Assembly: GCA_002314885.1 (NCBI GenBank) | Contig: DCHT01000026.1 | Location: forward strand, 23,291-87,290 | Direction: 5' to 3' | DNA length: 64,000 nucleotides | Source: Bacteroidales bacterium UBA1745 | GTDB lineage: Bacteria > Bacteroidota > Bacteroidia > Bacteroidales > UBA932 | Shown here: positions 43,701-51,758 of the stretch, in pieces | How positions within the stretch are numbered: position 1 is the first letter of the stretch | How the letters are laid out: each line of letters opens with the position of its first letter | The notes under the pieces: generated by a model | The model's database searches: none | Told to the model about the DNA's origin: nothing | The model's input: the letters and a program-made list of their open reading frames with translations, nothing else | Position numbers and translations under genes: made by a program

Positions 43701-43850
43701 CTCTTCACCATCACCCGCTACAACGGCCTTGATCCTGAGATGACCGTAAGTACCAACTCCGCAGCGGAGGGTGACAGGGCAAACGGCATCGACTGGGGTA
43801 CCTACCCGGTAGCCAAGAACTACACCTTGGGTCTCAACATCAGCTTCTAA
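40776..43850 (+). CDS. susC: SusC/RagA TonB-linked outer membrane transporter
   Basis: 1024 aa. Signal peptide (NSRKLLIALATIFASVAVSAQ), CarboxypepD_reg domain (about 24-100: VEGTVKDASNGEPVIGAY), plug domain with SSLQGRIAGVEVASQTGAPG and YIVDGIP, and a 22-strand barrel to the C-terminal aromatic residue (LGLNISF). Imports oligosaccharide with SusD as lid, powered by TonB. A rare CATG occurs at 40847. Followed directly by susD. Confidence 0.95.
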   Translation: MNSRKLLIALATIFASVAVSAQNIMVEGTVKDASNGEPVIGAYVLEAGTSNGTITDIDGNYTINVASGAKLQFSSIGYQTAEAAAVEGTLNINLELDSQLLDDAVVIGYAVVKKRDVLGAVSTVDREKLTAVPVATVQSSLQGRIAGVEVASQTGAPGATISVRVRGTSSISSGNDPLYIVDGIPVEGALNTLSPSDIENITVLKDASSAAIYGSRASNGVVLITTRSGKAGRTVVNYSMQTGFQTHGHLTEMATTDEYIKLYNEAATADNGSSVVKRPLIEGSYIQDFPNVNHLEEIFRVAPINNHEISVSGGNEKTQYVVGATYYNQQGIIRGTDYQRVNVRSSITSQATNWLKLSLNTNGGLSSNRSVSSSGDGYAGEGGSVVRYALFRNPAIPVKAADGSYVDLPSEYYGNASYNSFFGDGYSPEGLCEYTDRTTKQKTLLMNGNVLINFSKNIFWKTTAGVDYKSSTLRVYNPTWGTNNRINANDSLDVTNTEEMNWTVNSTFNHLLTFGQHNVSYLVGGEAVKNHAKTFAASDSSFPANDPSLIYIGKGQGVKNQTQGESGSALLSFFAQASYNYAGKYYVSAIIREDGSSRFSKGNRWGTFYSVSAGWNMEEEEWMKSVDEISKLKIRAGFGSIGNQNIGLYAYSDRYSQGYYYSFGGSASNGYAQTTLGNSDLKWETSNQFNIGVDMEFLKGEVGFSLDYYYKVTKDMLVQQALPLSIGYSSAPWVNNGSVLNTGVDVELFYRKSYRDGGFEINLNGGFLHNEVLSINAPILGGRVDSGVYATKTDVGHPIGSFYVYKMEGIFQDKIDVMTSPYQGKNVTAGDVKYADMDGNNTINENDRTYMGSAIPIVTTGLNISGNYKGFFASAFFQGAFGQKIFSQVNYDIEGYYRGFNVTKRYIDEHWTPENGSNTQPRASWSGKTNNVKVSSRFLEDGSYFRLKNLQIGYAFNFKEDFAIKSCRIFIAATNLFTITRYNGLDPEMTVSTNSAAEGDRANGIDWGTYPVAKNYTLGLNISF

Positions 43851-43864
43851 TGGAGGAAAGGTTT

Positions 43865-45277
43865 ATGAAAAAGAATATACTTATCATCTCTGTTCTCGCA
43901 CTCGGTGCAATGACTGCATCCTGCGGTTTCCTCGATGAGGAACTCAAGGGCGACTACACTTCCGAGACTTATTACAGCAATTCGGAGCAGGCCGTAATGG
44001 CGACCAACGCCATATACAACGGTCTCTATGGCAATACTCTCTGGCACTTCGGCGACGTCGCTTCTGACGATTCCGTCAAGGGCGGAAATGCCGGTGACCA
44101 GGCCGACATCACTTCCATCGATAACTTTACTGCGGTTTCCGACAACGGTTGCCTCAGCACCTACTGGCAGAAGGGCTATGAGCTTATTGCCAGGGCAAAC
44201 AATGTGATAGAATTCGTCCCTGCCATCAATATGGAAGAGACTCTCAAGGCGAGACTCATTGCAGAGGCCAAATTCCTCAGGGCATATCAGTACTTCAACC
44301 TTGTGAACATCTTCGGCCCGCTTCCGCTCAAGACTAAGCCTCAGCTGACCAGCGACGCCATTCACGTCGGACTCAGCCCGGTTGAGGATGTTTACTCCCT
44401 TATTGTGAGCGACCTCAACGCAGCCATAAAGGATCTCCCGGAATCTTACATCACAGATAAGGGCCGTGCTACTGTCGGATCTGCAAGGGCCTTGCTTGCC
44501 AAGGTGTACCTTTTCCAGAAGAACTATTCCGGCTGTCTCGAGCAGATTCAGGCTGTCAAGGCACTTGGACTGTACGAACTTGTAGAGGACTATTCCTCTC
44601 TCTTCGCTGACGGCGGAGAAGATACTCCGGAGTGCATCTTTGCTATCCGCTATTCCAATGACAACACCGCATCCCTTGGCAACAACCTCAATGTATGGTT
44701 CTCACCTGCTGAAGAGGGCGGCTACTATTTCAATGCCCCTACACAGGACTATGTTAATTGCTTTACCGAGACTACGACGGACGGCAAGACCGATCCTAGG
44801 CTTGATGCTTCCATCGGTCGCGACGGCCAGCCTTGGTTCAACGACAATACTTTCAATAAATCCTGGTCCGAGGCCACCGGCTATCTTGTGAAGAAATACA
44901 ACGAGAGGCTCTCCGAGACTCTTGCAAAGGCTCAGTCCACTGTCCCACAGCACATTATCCGTTATGCTGACGTCCTTCTTATGGAGGCAGAAGCTCTCAA
45001 CGAGAGCGGCAAGTCCGGAGCAGATGAACCTCTCAACCAGGTAAGAGCCCGTGCAGGCCTTGCTGCGACATCAGCCTCAACCCAGGCTGACCTCCGCAAT
45101 GCTATCCGTGTCGAAAGACGCAGGGAACTCGGTTTCGAATTCCACAGATGGTTCGACGTGATGCGCTATGGCAAGGAATACGCCCAGTCAGTGCTTCCTG
45201 ACCTGCCAAAGGACACCGAACGCTTCTATTTCCCGATTCCTATCGGCGAGACTGAAACCAACCAGGGACTTAAATAG
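43865..45277 (+). CDS. susD: SusD/RagB glycan-binding lipoprotein
   Basis: 470 aa. Lipoprotein signal KKNILIISVLALGAMTASC, SusD-like N-domain and TPR-type helices (AEAKFLRAYQYFNLVNIFGPLPL), and a C-terminal RagB/SusD domain (IRYADVLLMEAEALNESG; VERRRELGFEFHRWFDVMRYG). It caps SusC at the cell surface. ATG 43865 is favoured over an ATG at 43850 because it begins the signal peptide and is preceded by GGAGG at 43852-43856. Confidence 0.95.
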   Translation: MKKNILIISVLALGAMTASCGFLDEELKGDYTSETYYSNSEQAVMATNAIYNGLYGNTLWHFGDVASDDSVKGGNAGDQADITSIDNFTAVSDNGCLSTYWQKGYELIARANNVIEFVPAINMEETLKARLIAEAKFLRAYQYFNLVNIFGPLPLKTKPQLTSDAIHVGLSPVEDVYSLIVSDLNAAIKDLPESYITDKGRATVGSARALLAKVYLFQKNYSGCLEQIQAVKALGLYELVEDYSSLFADGGEDTPECIFAIRYSNDNTASLGNNLNVWFSPAEEGGYYFNAPTQDYVNCFTETTTDGKTDPRLDASIGRDGQPWFNDNTFNKSWSEATGYLVKKYNERLSETLAKAQSTVPQHIIRYADVLLMEAEALNESGKSGADEPLNQVRARAGLAATSASTQADLRNAIRVERRRELGFEFHRWFDVMRYGKEYAQSVLPDLPKDTERFYFPIPIGETETNQGLK

Positions 45278-45334
45278 AAATAGATTTCAATCTAAATAAT
45301 CAATCATTCCAATCACTTTAAACAATTCAAAAAA

Positions 45335-46384
45335 ATGAAGAACATTTTCAGAACAGTAATGGCAATTGCTGCTGCAGTTGTACTTTTCGCAAGCTGCGAC
45401 GAGAACCAGAATGGTAGCGCAAACCTTGCAACTCTCAACTCTGTAATCTCAGAGTGCCAGAGCGTCCTCTCAACAGCTACTACCGCTGATTATCCACAGG
45501 ATGCTATCAACGATCTCTCAGAGCTCGTAAACAGCGCTACCGCTCTCGTAGCAAAGGGTGGTCTTACCCAGGATAAGGTTGACGCCCTCGTTGTTTCCCT
45601 CCAGAACGCTCTGGCTACCTTCAAGGAGGCAAAGTATGCTGACGTACCTGCTTCAGCAATCGTCTTCGGTCTCTCAATGAACGAGGGTACCGGTACTTCC
45701 ATCAAGACTACCGGCAGCAACAAGTGGACTGCAGAGTTCGTAACTGGTCCTACCGAGCATTTCGGTACCGATGCAGCAGCTCCAAAGTGGGTTGAAGGCA
45801 AGAAGGGCAAAGCTCTCGAGTTCTCAAACGGTGCGGCTCTCCACATCTCTGACTACGCTCCTACCGCACTGGAAGGCAGCGCATTCTCAATCTCTTGCTG
45901 GCTCAAGCCTTCAGTAGTACGTGCTGGCAACTATGTACTCTCATACAACTACTGGGAGTCATTCAAGTTCCAGGTTCAGGACGGCAGCAAGCCTTTCCTC
46001 ACCGCAAAGACTGACAATGGTGCTTGCGTTGATATGGACAACGAGTCTGACAACTCAGTTCCAGTTAACACTTGGACTCACGTAACCGTTACCTGCGACT
46101 TCACCACCAAGACCTGCTGCTTCTACATCAACGGTCAGCTCACCAAGGAGTGGACTAAGGACAACTGGAGCAACAAGATGAACTCTTACACCCCAGCTGA
46201 CGGCAAGAAGCTTCCTATCGTTGTAGGCGCTTGCACTACTCTCGCTGAGGCTAAGACTTGGAGCTGGTATCCTGAAAAACCTGATGCAACCAACTTCGAC
46301 TGCTTCTTCGGCGCAATCGACGAGCTCTACTACTACAACGTAGCCCTCACCGCTGGTCAGGTTTCCAAGATCTACAACAACTAA
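45335..46384 (+). CDS. LamG/concanavalin A-like lipoprotein, likely surface glycan-binding protein
   Basis: 349 aa. Lipoprotein signal (C near 20: VVLFASCDENQ). Residues 30-100 are an alpha-helical FIVAR-like spacer (LNSVISECQSVLSTATTADY; DLSELVNSATALVAKGGLTQ). A LamG-type beta-sandwich (about 130-345) follows: FSISCWLKPS, NTWTHVTVTCDF, FYINGQLTKEW and FFGAIDELYYYNVALTAGQV. Third gene after susC, the usual place for a surface glycan-binding protein. No catalytic residues seen. Followed by a terminator-like hairpin. Confidence 0.8.
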   Translation: MKNIFRTVMAIAAAVVLFASCDENQNGSANLATLNSVISECQSVLSTATTADYPQDAINDLSELVNSATALVAKGGLTQDKVDALVVSLQNALATFKEAKYADVPASAIVFGLSMNEGTGTSIKTTGSNKWTAEFVTGPTEHFGTDAAAPKWVEGKKGKALEFSNGAALHISDYAPTALEGSAFSISCWLKPSVVRAGNYVLSYNYWESFKFQVQDGSKPFLTAKTDNGACVDMDNESDNSVPVNTWTHVTVTCDFTTKTCCFYINGQLTKEWTKDNWSNKMNSYTPADGKKLPIVVGACTTLAEAKTWSWYPEKPDATNFDCFFGAIDELYYYNVALTAGQVSKIYNN

Positions 46385-46398
46385 TTTCTACTCAACTG

Positions 46399-46437
46399 AA
46401 GGCGGGGAGACTGGCTCTCCCTGCCTTTTCTTTTTTT
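46399..46437 (+). terminator. Terminator-like hairpin inside the PUL operon
   Basis: AAGGCGGGGAGA and TCTCCCTGCCTT form a 12-bp stem (one G-U), loop CTGGC, followed by TTTTCTTTTTTT. It lies between the surface-binding protein and the second copy of the unrecognised lipoprotein, whose ATG is 3 nt past the T-run. It probably reduces, rather than stops, expression of the last two genes. Confidence 0.8.
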
Positions 46438-46440
46438 GTT

Positions 46441-48159
46441 ATGTCCCGTTTTCACATTACTTCTGCAGCGGCAGTTTTGTCCGTCATTCTGCTGAACTCC
46501 TGTACTGACAACAAACTTACCGGTAACGACAACTGGATCTTTGAAGGCACAGTAAAGCAGGTCAGCATTCCGCGTATAGATGCGATGCCAGACATCCCTT
46601 CCACCTATCAGATGATAGACTGGAGGGCGCAGGCCCTGTCCTATGATGCTTATGTGTTCAACTGGGACCGTCTCGGCAAGCCAAAGGATCTCATCTGGCT
46701 TGACAAGAGCCACAGAAATGTGGACTTCGACGCTTTCGGACTTCGGACCACTGTGGATGACTGCCGTCAGGGACCGGGTGTCTCAGAGAGTTCTCACGAA
46801 GCCATCAATACGATGGCCGCTGTGATGAGCGGTGGTCTTATGGGCATTGATAAGACCAGGCAGGATGGCTACAACTATCCTCGTATGCTTCAATGCTACT
46901 ACAACAAGGATTGGAAGACTATGGTGAACGGTACCTCCGGTTATTCGACCGACTGGTGGTACAATGTACTTCCGAATATTCTCTACTATGGAGTCTGCGA
47001 CCTTTTCCCAAAGGTTGAGGGAGCAGAAGATATCCAGCGCAACATCGCCGACCAGTTCGCCGCGGCTGATGAGATAATGGGCAAGAGTTATTCCCATTCA
47101 TATTTCCATTTCGGATGGATGGCTCCGGTGCAGTCATCTGCCGCCTATCAGGAAGATGCGGCCGGTGGACAGGGCTATGTGCTCCTGAATGCCTACCGCA
47201 AGTTCGGGGACGTCAAGTACCTCCAGCACGCGATGAATGCCATCAGCGTGCTGAACTCACAGAAAGAGAGCCGTTTCTATGAAATACTGCTTCCTTTTGG
47301 AATCTACAGTGCCGCATATCTGAATGCGGCTATGGGAACGGACTATGACATAACCAAGATGATGAACTGGGTTTTCAACGGCTGCACCTCAAGCAAAGGT
47401 CGCAACGGCTGGGGAGTCATCGTCGGAAAATGGGGCGATTACGATGTGTATGGCCTTCAGGGCAGTATCACGGACGGAGGCGGATATGCCTTCCTGATGA
47501 ACTCCTTCGAGATGGCCTGGCCTCTCGTCCCAATGGTGAAGTATCAGCCGCAATGGGCCCGCGCCATAGGCAAATGGATGCTCAACAATGCGAGCGCCAG
47601 CAGGCTCTTCTACCCTGGATACATTGATTCGAATCATCAGTATGCTCGTTCATACATCAATTATACAGAAAACAACATCGCATACGAAGGTCTCAAGAAG
47701 ACCGACCGCTACAATACGTATTCCTGCACTCCTATTGCGGAGGGTGATGGCCCTACCTGGGTTTCTGGAAATGGCGTGACCACAATGTTCAGTCTCTACA
47801 GCACCTCTCCTGTGGGCATTTTCGGTTCGATGATCGAAAAGACCAACGTTGAGGGTGTCATCAGGCTCGACTGCAATGTGACCGACTTCTATGCTGAAAG
47901 GAAATATCCGGTCTATCTGTATTACAATCCTCTCGATACTGAGGTGACCGTGGACCTCAATGTGACTGAATACCGTAAATACGACCTCTTCAACATCGTT
48001 TCCAGGAACTATATCGACAAGGGCCTCAGTGAAACTTGCAGCATAAGGCTTTATCCGAAGAGCGCTGCTGTGATATATGTCCTTCCGAATGGTACTTGTC
48101 TGGAGGAGAACGAAAGCAAGCAGATTGTAGACCAGGACGGATTCATCGTTTCTTACTGA
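46441..48159 (+). CDS. Lipoprotein of an unrecognised putative glycoside hydrolase family, copy 2
   Basis: 572 aa paralogue of the gene at 39045, matching along its whole length. Lipoprotein signal (SAAAVLSVILLNSC, C21). Shared blocks: IDAMPDIPSTYQMIDW, GLMGIDKTRQDGYNYPRML, STDWWYNVLPNILYYG, EDAAGGQGYVLLNAYRKFGD, ESRFYEILLPFGIYSAA, WGDYDVYGLQGSITDGGG. DWWYD of copy 1 reads DWWYN here, which argues that its second Asp is not essential. ATG 46441 follows the hairpin T-run directly. Function inferred from PUL context only. Confidence 0.6.
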   Translation: MSRFHITSAAAVLSVILLNSCTDNKLTGNDNWIFEGTVKQVSIPRIDAMPDIPSTYQMIDWRAQALSYDAYVFNWDRLGKPKDLIWLDKSHRNVDFDAFGLRTTVDDCRQGPGVSESSHEAINTMAAVMSGGLMGIDKTRQDGYNYPRMLQCYYNKDWKTMVNGTSGYSTDWWYNVLPNILYYGVCDLFPKVEGAEDIQRNIADQFAAADEIMGKSYSHSYFHFGWMAPVQSSAAYQEDAAGGQGYVLLNAYRKFGDVKYLQHAMNAISVLNSQKESRFYEILLPFGIYSAAYLNAAMGTDYDITKMMNWVFNGCTSSKGRNGWGVIVGKWGDYDVYGLQGSITDGGGYAFLMNSFEMAWPLVPMVKYQPQWARAIGKWMLNNASASRLFYPGYIDSNHQYARSYINYTENNIAYEGLKKTDRYNTYSCTPIAEGDGPTWVSGNGVTTMFSLYSTSPVGIFGSMIEKTNVEGVIRLDCNVTDFYAERKYPVYLYYNPLDTEVTVDLNVTEYRKYDLFNIVSRNYIDKGLSETCSIRLYPKSAAVIYVLPNGTCLEENESKQIVDQDGFIVSY

Positions 48160-48160
48160 T

Positions 48161-50098
48161 ATGATTACACCACTTATAGGACTGCTTATGGCGCTGCAGA
48201 TGCTGGGTGCCCAGGTTTTTGTGGAACCTGGCCAGACCAAAGAAGATATAGACGGCTACTTCAAGGTACTTGAGGATAATGATATGCAGGTGGCGAGGAT
48301 ACGCCTGTTCGGCGTACACGTCTGCAAGGGTGGAGTATGGGACTTCAGCCTGTATGATGAAGCCTTCGATGCCGCTGAGAGGCACAATATCAAGTTGTTT
48401 GTGACGCTTTTCCCACCAACGGATGAATTGACCGACTTGGGCGGCTTCAAGTTCCCTCGTTCCAAGGAACATCTCAGGGAGATCGACGAGTATGTACGCC
48501 GCAGTGTGGAGCATTACAAGGACCATCCGGCCCTCTTCAAGTGGGTACTTCAGAATGAACCGGGCACGGAAAAGGCATCCGTCGAGCCTACCGATCTCTC
48601 GGAGGAAATCCGCCGTCAGTGGGAGGCAGTTCAGAAGCCGTCCTCCTACGACAACGGCTATCTGAAGGCAGATTTCAGCGGTCAACGCTTCCTTATTTAT
48701 TATACGGACTGGTATCTCCGTCATATTTCTGATATCGTAACATCCATCGATCCTGTCCACGGACGTCACGTGAATCCTCATCAGATTATGAGGACGCTTC
48801 CGGAGTATGATTTCGTGGCTTTCAGGGACTATCTCACATCGGTCGGGGCCTCTTTCCATATGAGCTGGCACTTTGACCTTTACACTCAGGCGGAATACCC
48901 GCTCGGAGTTTCCCTGATGTCGGACCTTATCCGCAACAATGCCGACCCTATGCCTTTCTGGGTGACTGAAATGCAGGGCGGTAATACTACTTGCAGCGGT
49001 TTCGTGCCTTATTGCCCAACAGGGGAGCACGTGAGTCAGTATCTATGGACTTCTCTTGCGGCAGGTGCGAAAGGCGTCCTTTTCTGGAGCCTCAATCCTC
49101 GAGCATCCGCAATGGAAGCGGGAGACTGGGGACTTCTGGACTATCAGCGCAATCCTTCCGACAGGCTGCTTGCAGCAGGCGCCGTAGCTAAGTGTCTGAA
49201 GGAAAATGCCGCATTGTTCGAGTCAGCCAAACCAGTGATGAACAAGGTTTCTCTGCTCTACAACATTGAATCACTTTGGATACAGAGACATAATTCCTCT
49301 CTCAGGGAATGCCCGGAAATCGGCCGTCGTGCTGATGCGGTAATGGTTTCCCTGGAAATGGCCTACAAGGCTATCAGTGCCTGGGGCGTCACTCCGGATG
49401 TGCAGGAGATGTCCCGTTTCGATTGGGCGACTGCAGGGGCGGAAGGCCGCACGGTTGTGCTTTCTCATTGCATTGCCCTGCCATCATATCAGTGGCAGAA
49501 CATCAGGGACTTCGTCAATAATGGCGGCCGTCTCATCGTAACCGGTCTTACAGGCTATTTCGACGAGAATATGCACTGTCTGTTTATGGACCATCCTCAG
49601 CCACTCGAGGATGTCTTCGGCGGCAAACTGAGGGAATTCAAGGTGGTTGAAGAGTCCTTCCCATCAGTGCGCAAGCTCACCGGCCACCTCTGGCGTGGCA
49701 CCATACTCAAGGTCGACGGCAGCGAGGTACAGACCCTCCGTCATAGTTTCGGAAAGGGCGAGGTAATATGGCTTCCGACCCCAGTCGAACTGGGGGCATA
49801 TAGGAATGCCAAGGCCCAGAAGGCTCTTGAAAAGTTCTATGCAACTGAATGCTGTGACGCTCTCAATGCGGCTCCGATCCGCTTCCGTAGGGCAGATGAT
49901 GATCTGCTAATGAGAACGATGGTGGTTGAGGATGGATATGTGACCGTAATCCTGAACAAGGCGGAAAACACCCGCAGCGTAAGGCTGAAGGGCAATGTCT
50001 CAGGTGCCAGGGTACTCTTTGGAAAGGCCGGAATCTGCGGCCGCCGGATTACTTTGCCTTCCGAGGGCTGCGTGGTGATGCGCTGGACCTCGAAGTAA
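48161..50098 (+). CDS. Exported GH42-like glycoside hydrolase
   Basis: 645 aa. Signal peptide ITPLIGLLMALQMLGAQ. A (beta/alpha)8 barrel (about 22-390) with candidate acid/base E133 in WVLQNEPGTE and nucleophile E270 in FWVTEMQGG, as in GH42-type clan GH-A enzymes. A glutamine-amidotransferase-like/trimerisation domain (about 395-540: TVVLSHCIALPSYQW, GGRLIVTGLTGYFDEN) and a small C-terminal beta domain follow. Probably a beta-galactosidase or related exo-enzyme in the periplasm; family call is by motif. It starts 1 nt after the previous stop. The 3' end overlaps lnt by 50 nt. Confidence 0.72.
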   Translation: MITPLIGLLMALQMLGAQVFVEPGQTKEDIDGYFKVLEDNDMQVARIRLFGVHVCKGGVWDFSLYDEAFDAAERHNIKLFVTLFPPTDELTDLGGFKFPRSKEHLREIDEYVRRSVEHYKDHPALFKWVLQNEPGTEKASVEPTDLSEEIRRQWEAVQKPSSYDNGYLKADFSGQRFLIYYTDWYLRHISDIVTSIDPVHGRHVNPHQIMRTLPEYDFVAFRDYLTSVGASFHMSWHFDLYTQAEYPLGVSLMSDLIRNNADPMPFWVTEMQGGNTTCSGFVPYCPTGEHVSQYLWTSLAAGAKGVLFWSLNPRASAMEAGDWGLLDYQRNPSDRLLAAGAVAKCLKENAALFESAKPVMNKVSLLYNIESLWIQRHNSSLRECPEIGRRADAVMVSLEMAYKAISAWGVTPDVQEMSRFDWATAGAEGRTVVLSHCIALPSYQWQNIRDFVNNGGRLIVTGLTGYFDENMHCLFMDHPQPLEDVFGGKLREFKVVEESFPSVRKLTGHLWRGTILKVDGSEVQTLRHSFGKGEVIWLPTPVELGAYRNAKAQKALEKFYATECCDALNAAPIRFRRADDDLLMRTMVVEDGYVTVILNKAENTRSVRLKGNVSGARVLFGKAGICGRRITLPSEGCVVMRWTSK

Positions 50099-51713
50099 TC
50101 ACCCTCACGATCAGCGCCAAGCTGAACATCAGCGACAGGAAGAGACAGACTCTTCCGATGATGTCGCCGTATTGCACGAAGAAGGTCTTCTTTGTGTTGA
50201 GATTGACGTAGCCCCTCATCGTTTCCTTCTGCCACCAATGTGATTTCTCGAGTATGCGGCCCTTCTGGTCGATGAAGGCGCTGACGCCGGTGTTGGCGCA
50301 GCGGGCGATGTCGCGGCGGGTCTCGATTGCTCGCAGGCTGGCGTAGCTCAGGTGCTGCTTGTAGCCCGGGGTGTCCTTCCACCAGGCGTCATTGGTGATG
50401 ATGGCGAGGACCTTCGCTCCCTTCTCGATATAGCCGCGGCAGTAGTTGCCATAGATGGATTCGTAGCAGATGACAGGACCGACTGGAATCTTGCTGCCGT
50501 CGCTGCCGGCTACGTTGAGGTTGCTGATTTCCTTCTGGCCTATGCAGCGTCCCATCACACCTCCGAGCAGGTCGTCTATCTTGCAGAAGAAGCCCGGATA
50601 TGGAGTCATCTCGACGGCTACCACCAGCTTGCTTTTGTGGAAGATGCCGAGTCTGCCGCTGCGGTCCGTCATCAGGGCCGAATTGTGGGATTCCACCCAG
50701 GTCTTGTCGCCGGCCTTCCTGGCAGTCTTGGATGGCGCCAGTGCGGAATTGATGTACTCGTAGCTGCTTGCTCCGAACATAATGTTGACATCCGGATAGT
50801 CCTGGAGGAAATCGATGAACTTCACCAGGGTGCTGCTCTGGAGCTGGCCGTTCAGGATATAGGCGTCGCCGGTGAAGGTCTCAGGGGCAAGGATGAGCAG
50901 GGGAGAGGTGGCTGTGCTGTCATTCTTCCTGTCTGCCAGTCCCTCCTCGATCTGCCCGAGCAGAATCTCGTTCTGCTGCTTCTGGGTGAGGAATTCAAAC
51001 TTGTGGTATGGGTCTATGTTCGGCTGGGCGATGAAGACTTCCAGCTTGTCATCGGTCTCCTCGTAGCGGTTCCAGATGACTGCGGACCAGATGAACGGAC
51101 CTATAAGTATGGCCACGAGTCCTGCGACGGAAGCAATCTTGGCCTTGATGTTCCACTTTCCGAAGAAACTGCCGTCGGAGAGGGCCACCATCATTCCGAA
51201 TATGCCGAGGTTGGACGCCCATACCCAGAGGGAACCTCCGAGGGTGCCGGTGTACTCATACCACTGAATGCACTTGATGCTGCGGGCGAATGCGTTGCCG
51301 AAGACCAGCCAAGGCCAGGAAATCTGTGCCGAATCGAGATAGTATTTCTCCCAGGCCATCCAGGTGCACATCAGTATGATATAAGGCAGGCTGCCCTTGA
51401 AATACTTGCGGCTGAGGCGGAAGATCGCGAAGACCACGGACATCTGGAAGGCGTTGGCGACAACTGCGAATATGCCTCCGCCCACGGTCGCGTTGCACAC
51501 CCAGAAGGTCGTGAGCGCATTGAACACCACGAAACAGGCGTAATGCACCCAGAAGAAATGCTTCAGCCCCGCCTGGGTGGCGATCCTTTCGGCACAGAGC
51601 AGCGGCACCAGCGCGAACAGGGCTATGAAGCCGCAGTGCGGCACCAGGAAAGGCAGGGACATAAGCACGGCCGAGATGCCGGCAAGTGACCATATAAGGG
51701 CTTTGTTCTTCAT
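50049..51713 (-). CDS. lnt: Apolipoprotein N-acyltransferase
   Basis: 554 aa. Several N-terminal membrane segments then a nitrilase-like domain with catalytic Glu in LAPETFTGD, the Lys region KLVVAVEMTPYPG, and catalytic Cys in VICYESIYGNYC. Transfers a third acyl chain to lipoproteins at the inner membrane. It fits the many lipoproteins here. Starts near-leaderless at 51713 (TAACTTTG 7 nt upstream). A long reading on the opposite strand is a shadow. Confidence 0.93.
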   Translation of the reverse strand: MKNKALIWSLAGISAVLMSLPFLVPHCGFIALFALVPLLCAERIATQAGLKHFFWVHYACFVVFNALTTFWVCNATVGGGIFAVVANAFQMSVVFAIFRLSRKYFKGSLPYIILMCTWMAWEKYYLDSAQISWPWLVFGNAFARSIKCIQWYEYTGTLGGSLWVWASNLGIFGMMVALSDGSFFGKWNIKAKIASVAGLVAILIGPFIWSAVIWNRYEETDDKLEVFIAQPNIDPYHKFEFLTQKQQNEILLGQIEEGLADRKNDSTATSPLLILAPETFTGDAYILNGQLQSSTLVKFIDFLQDYPDVNIMFGASSYEYINSALAPSKTARKAGDKTWVESHNSALMTDRSGRLGIFHKSKLVVAVEMTPYPGFFCKIDDLLGGVMGRCIGQKEISNLNVAGSDGSKIPVGPVICYESIYGNYCRGYIEKGAKVLAIITNDAWWKDTPGYKQHLSYASLRAIETRRDIARCANTGVSAFIDQKGRILEKSHWWQKETMRGYVNLNTKKTFFVQYGDIIGRVCLFLSLMFSLALIVRVITSRSSASPRSPRKAK

Positions 51714-51720
51714 CGTTTGA

Positions 51721-51728
51721 CAAAGTTA
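51721..51728 (-). promoter_or_regulatory. -7 promoter element for lnt
   Basis: Minus-strand TAACTTTG ending 7 nt before the lnt ATG. Divergent from the element at 51743-51750, 14 bp away. Confidence 0.6.
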
Positions 51729-51742
51729 TCAATTTCTTTTAA

Positions 51743-51750
51743 TATCTTTG
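51743..51750 (+). promoter_or_regulatory. -7 promoter element for the LysE-to-ung operon
   Basis: TATCTTTG, 8 nt before the ATG at 51759; near-leaderless. Confidence 0.6.
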
Positions 51751-51758
51751 CTCGTTAT

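Noticed and set aside
50352..51689. 445-codon plus-strand frame opposite lnt
   Set aside because: lnt has the catalytic Glu/Lys/Cys and a promoter; the opposite frame has neither.
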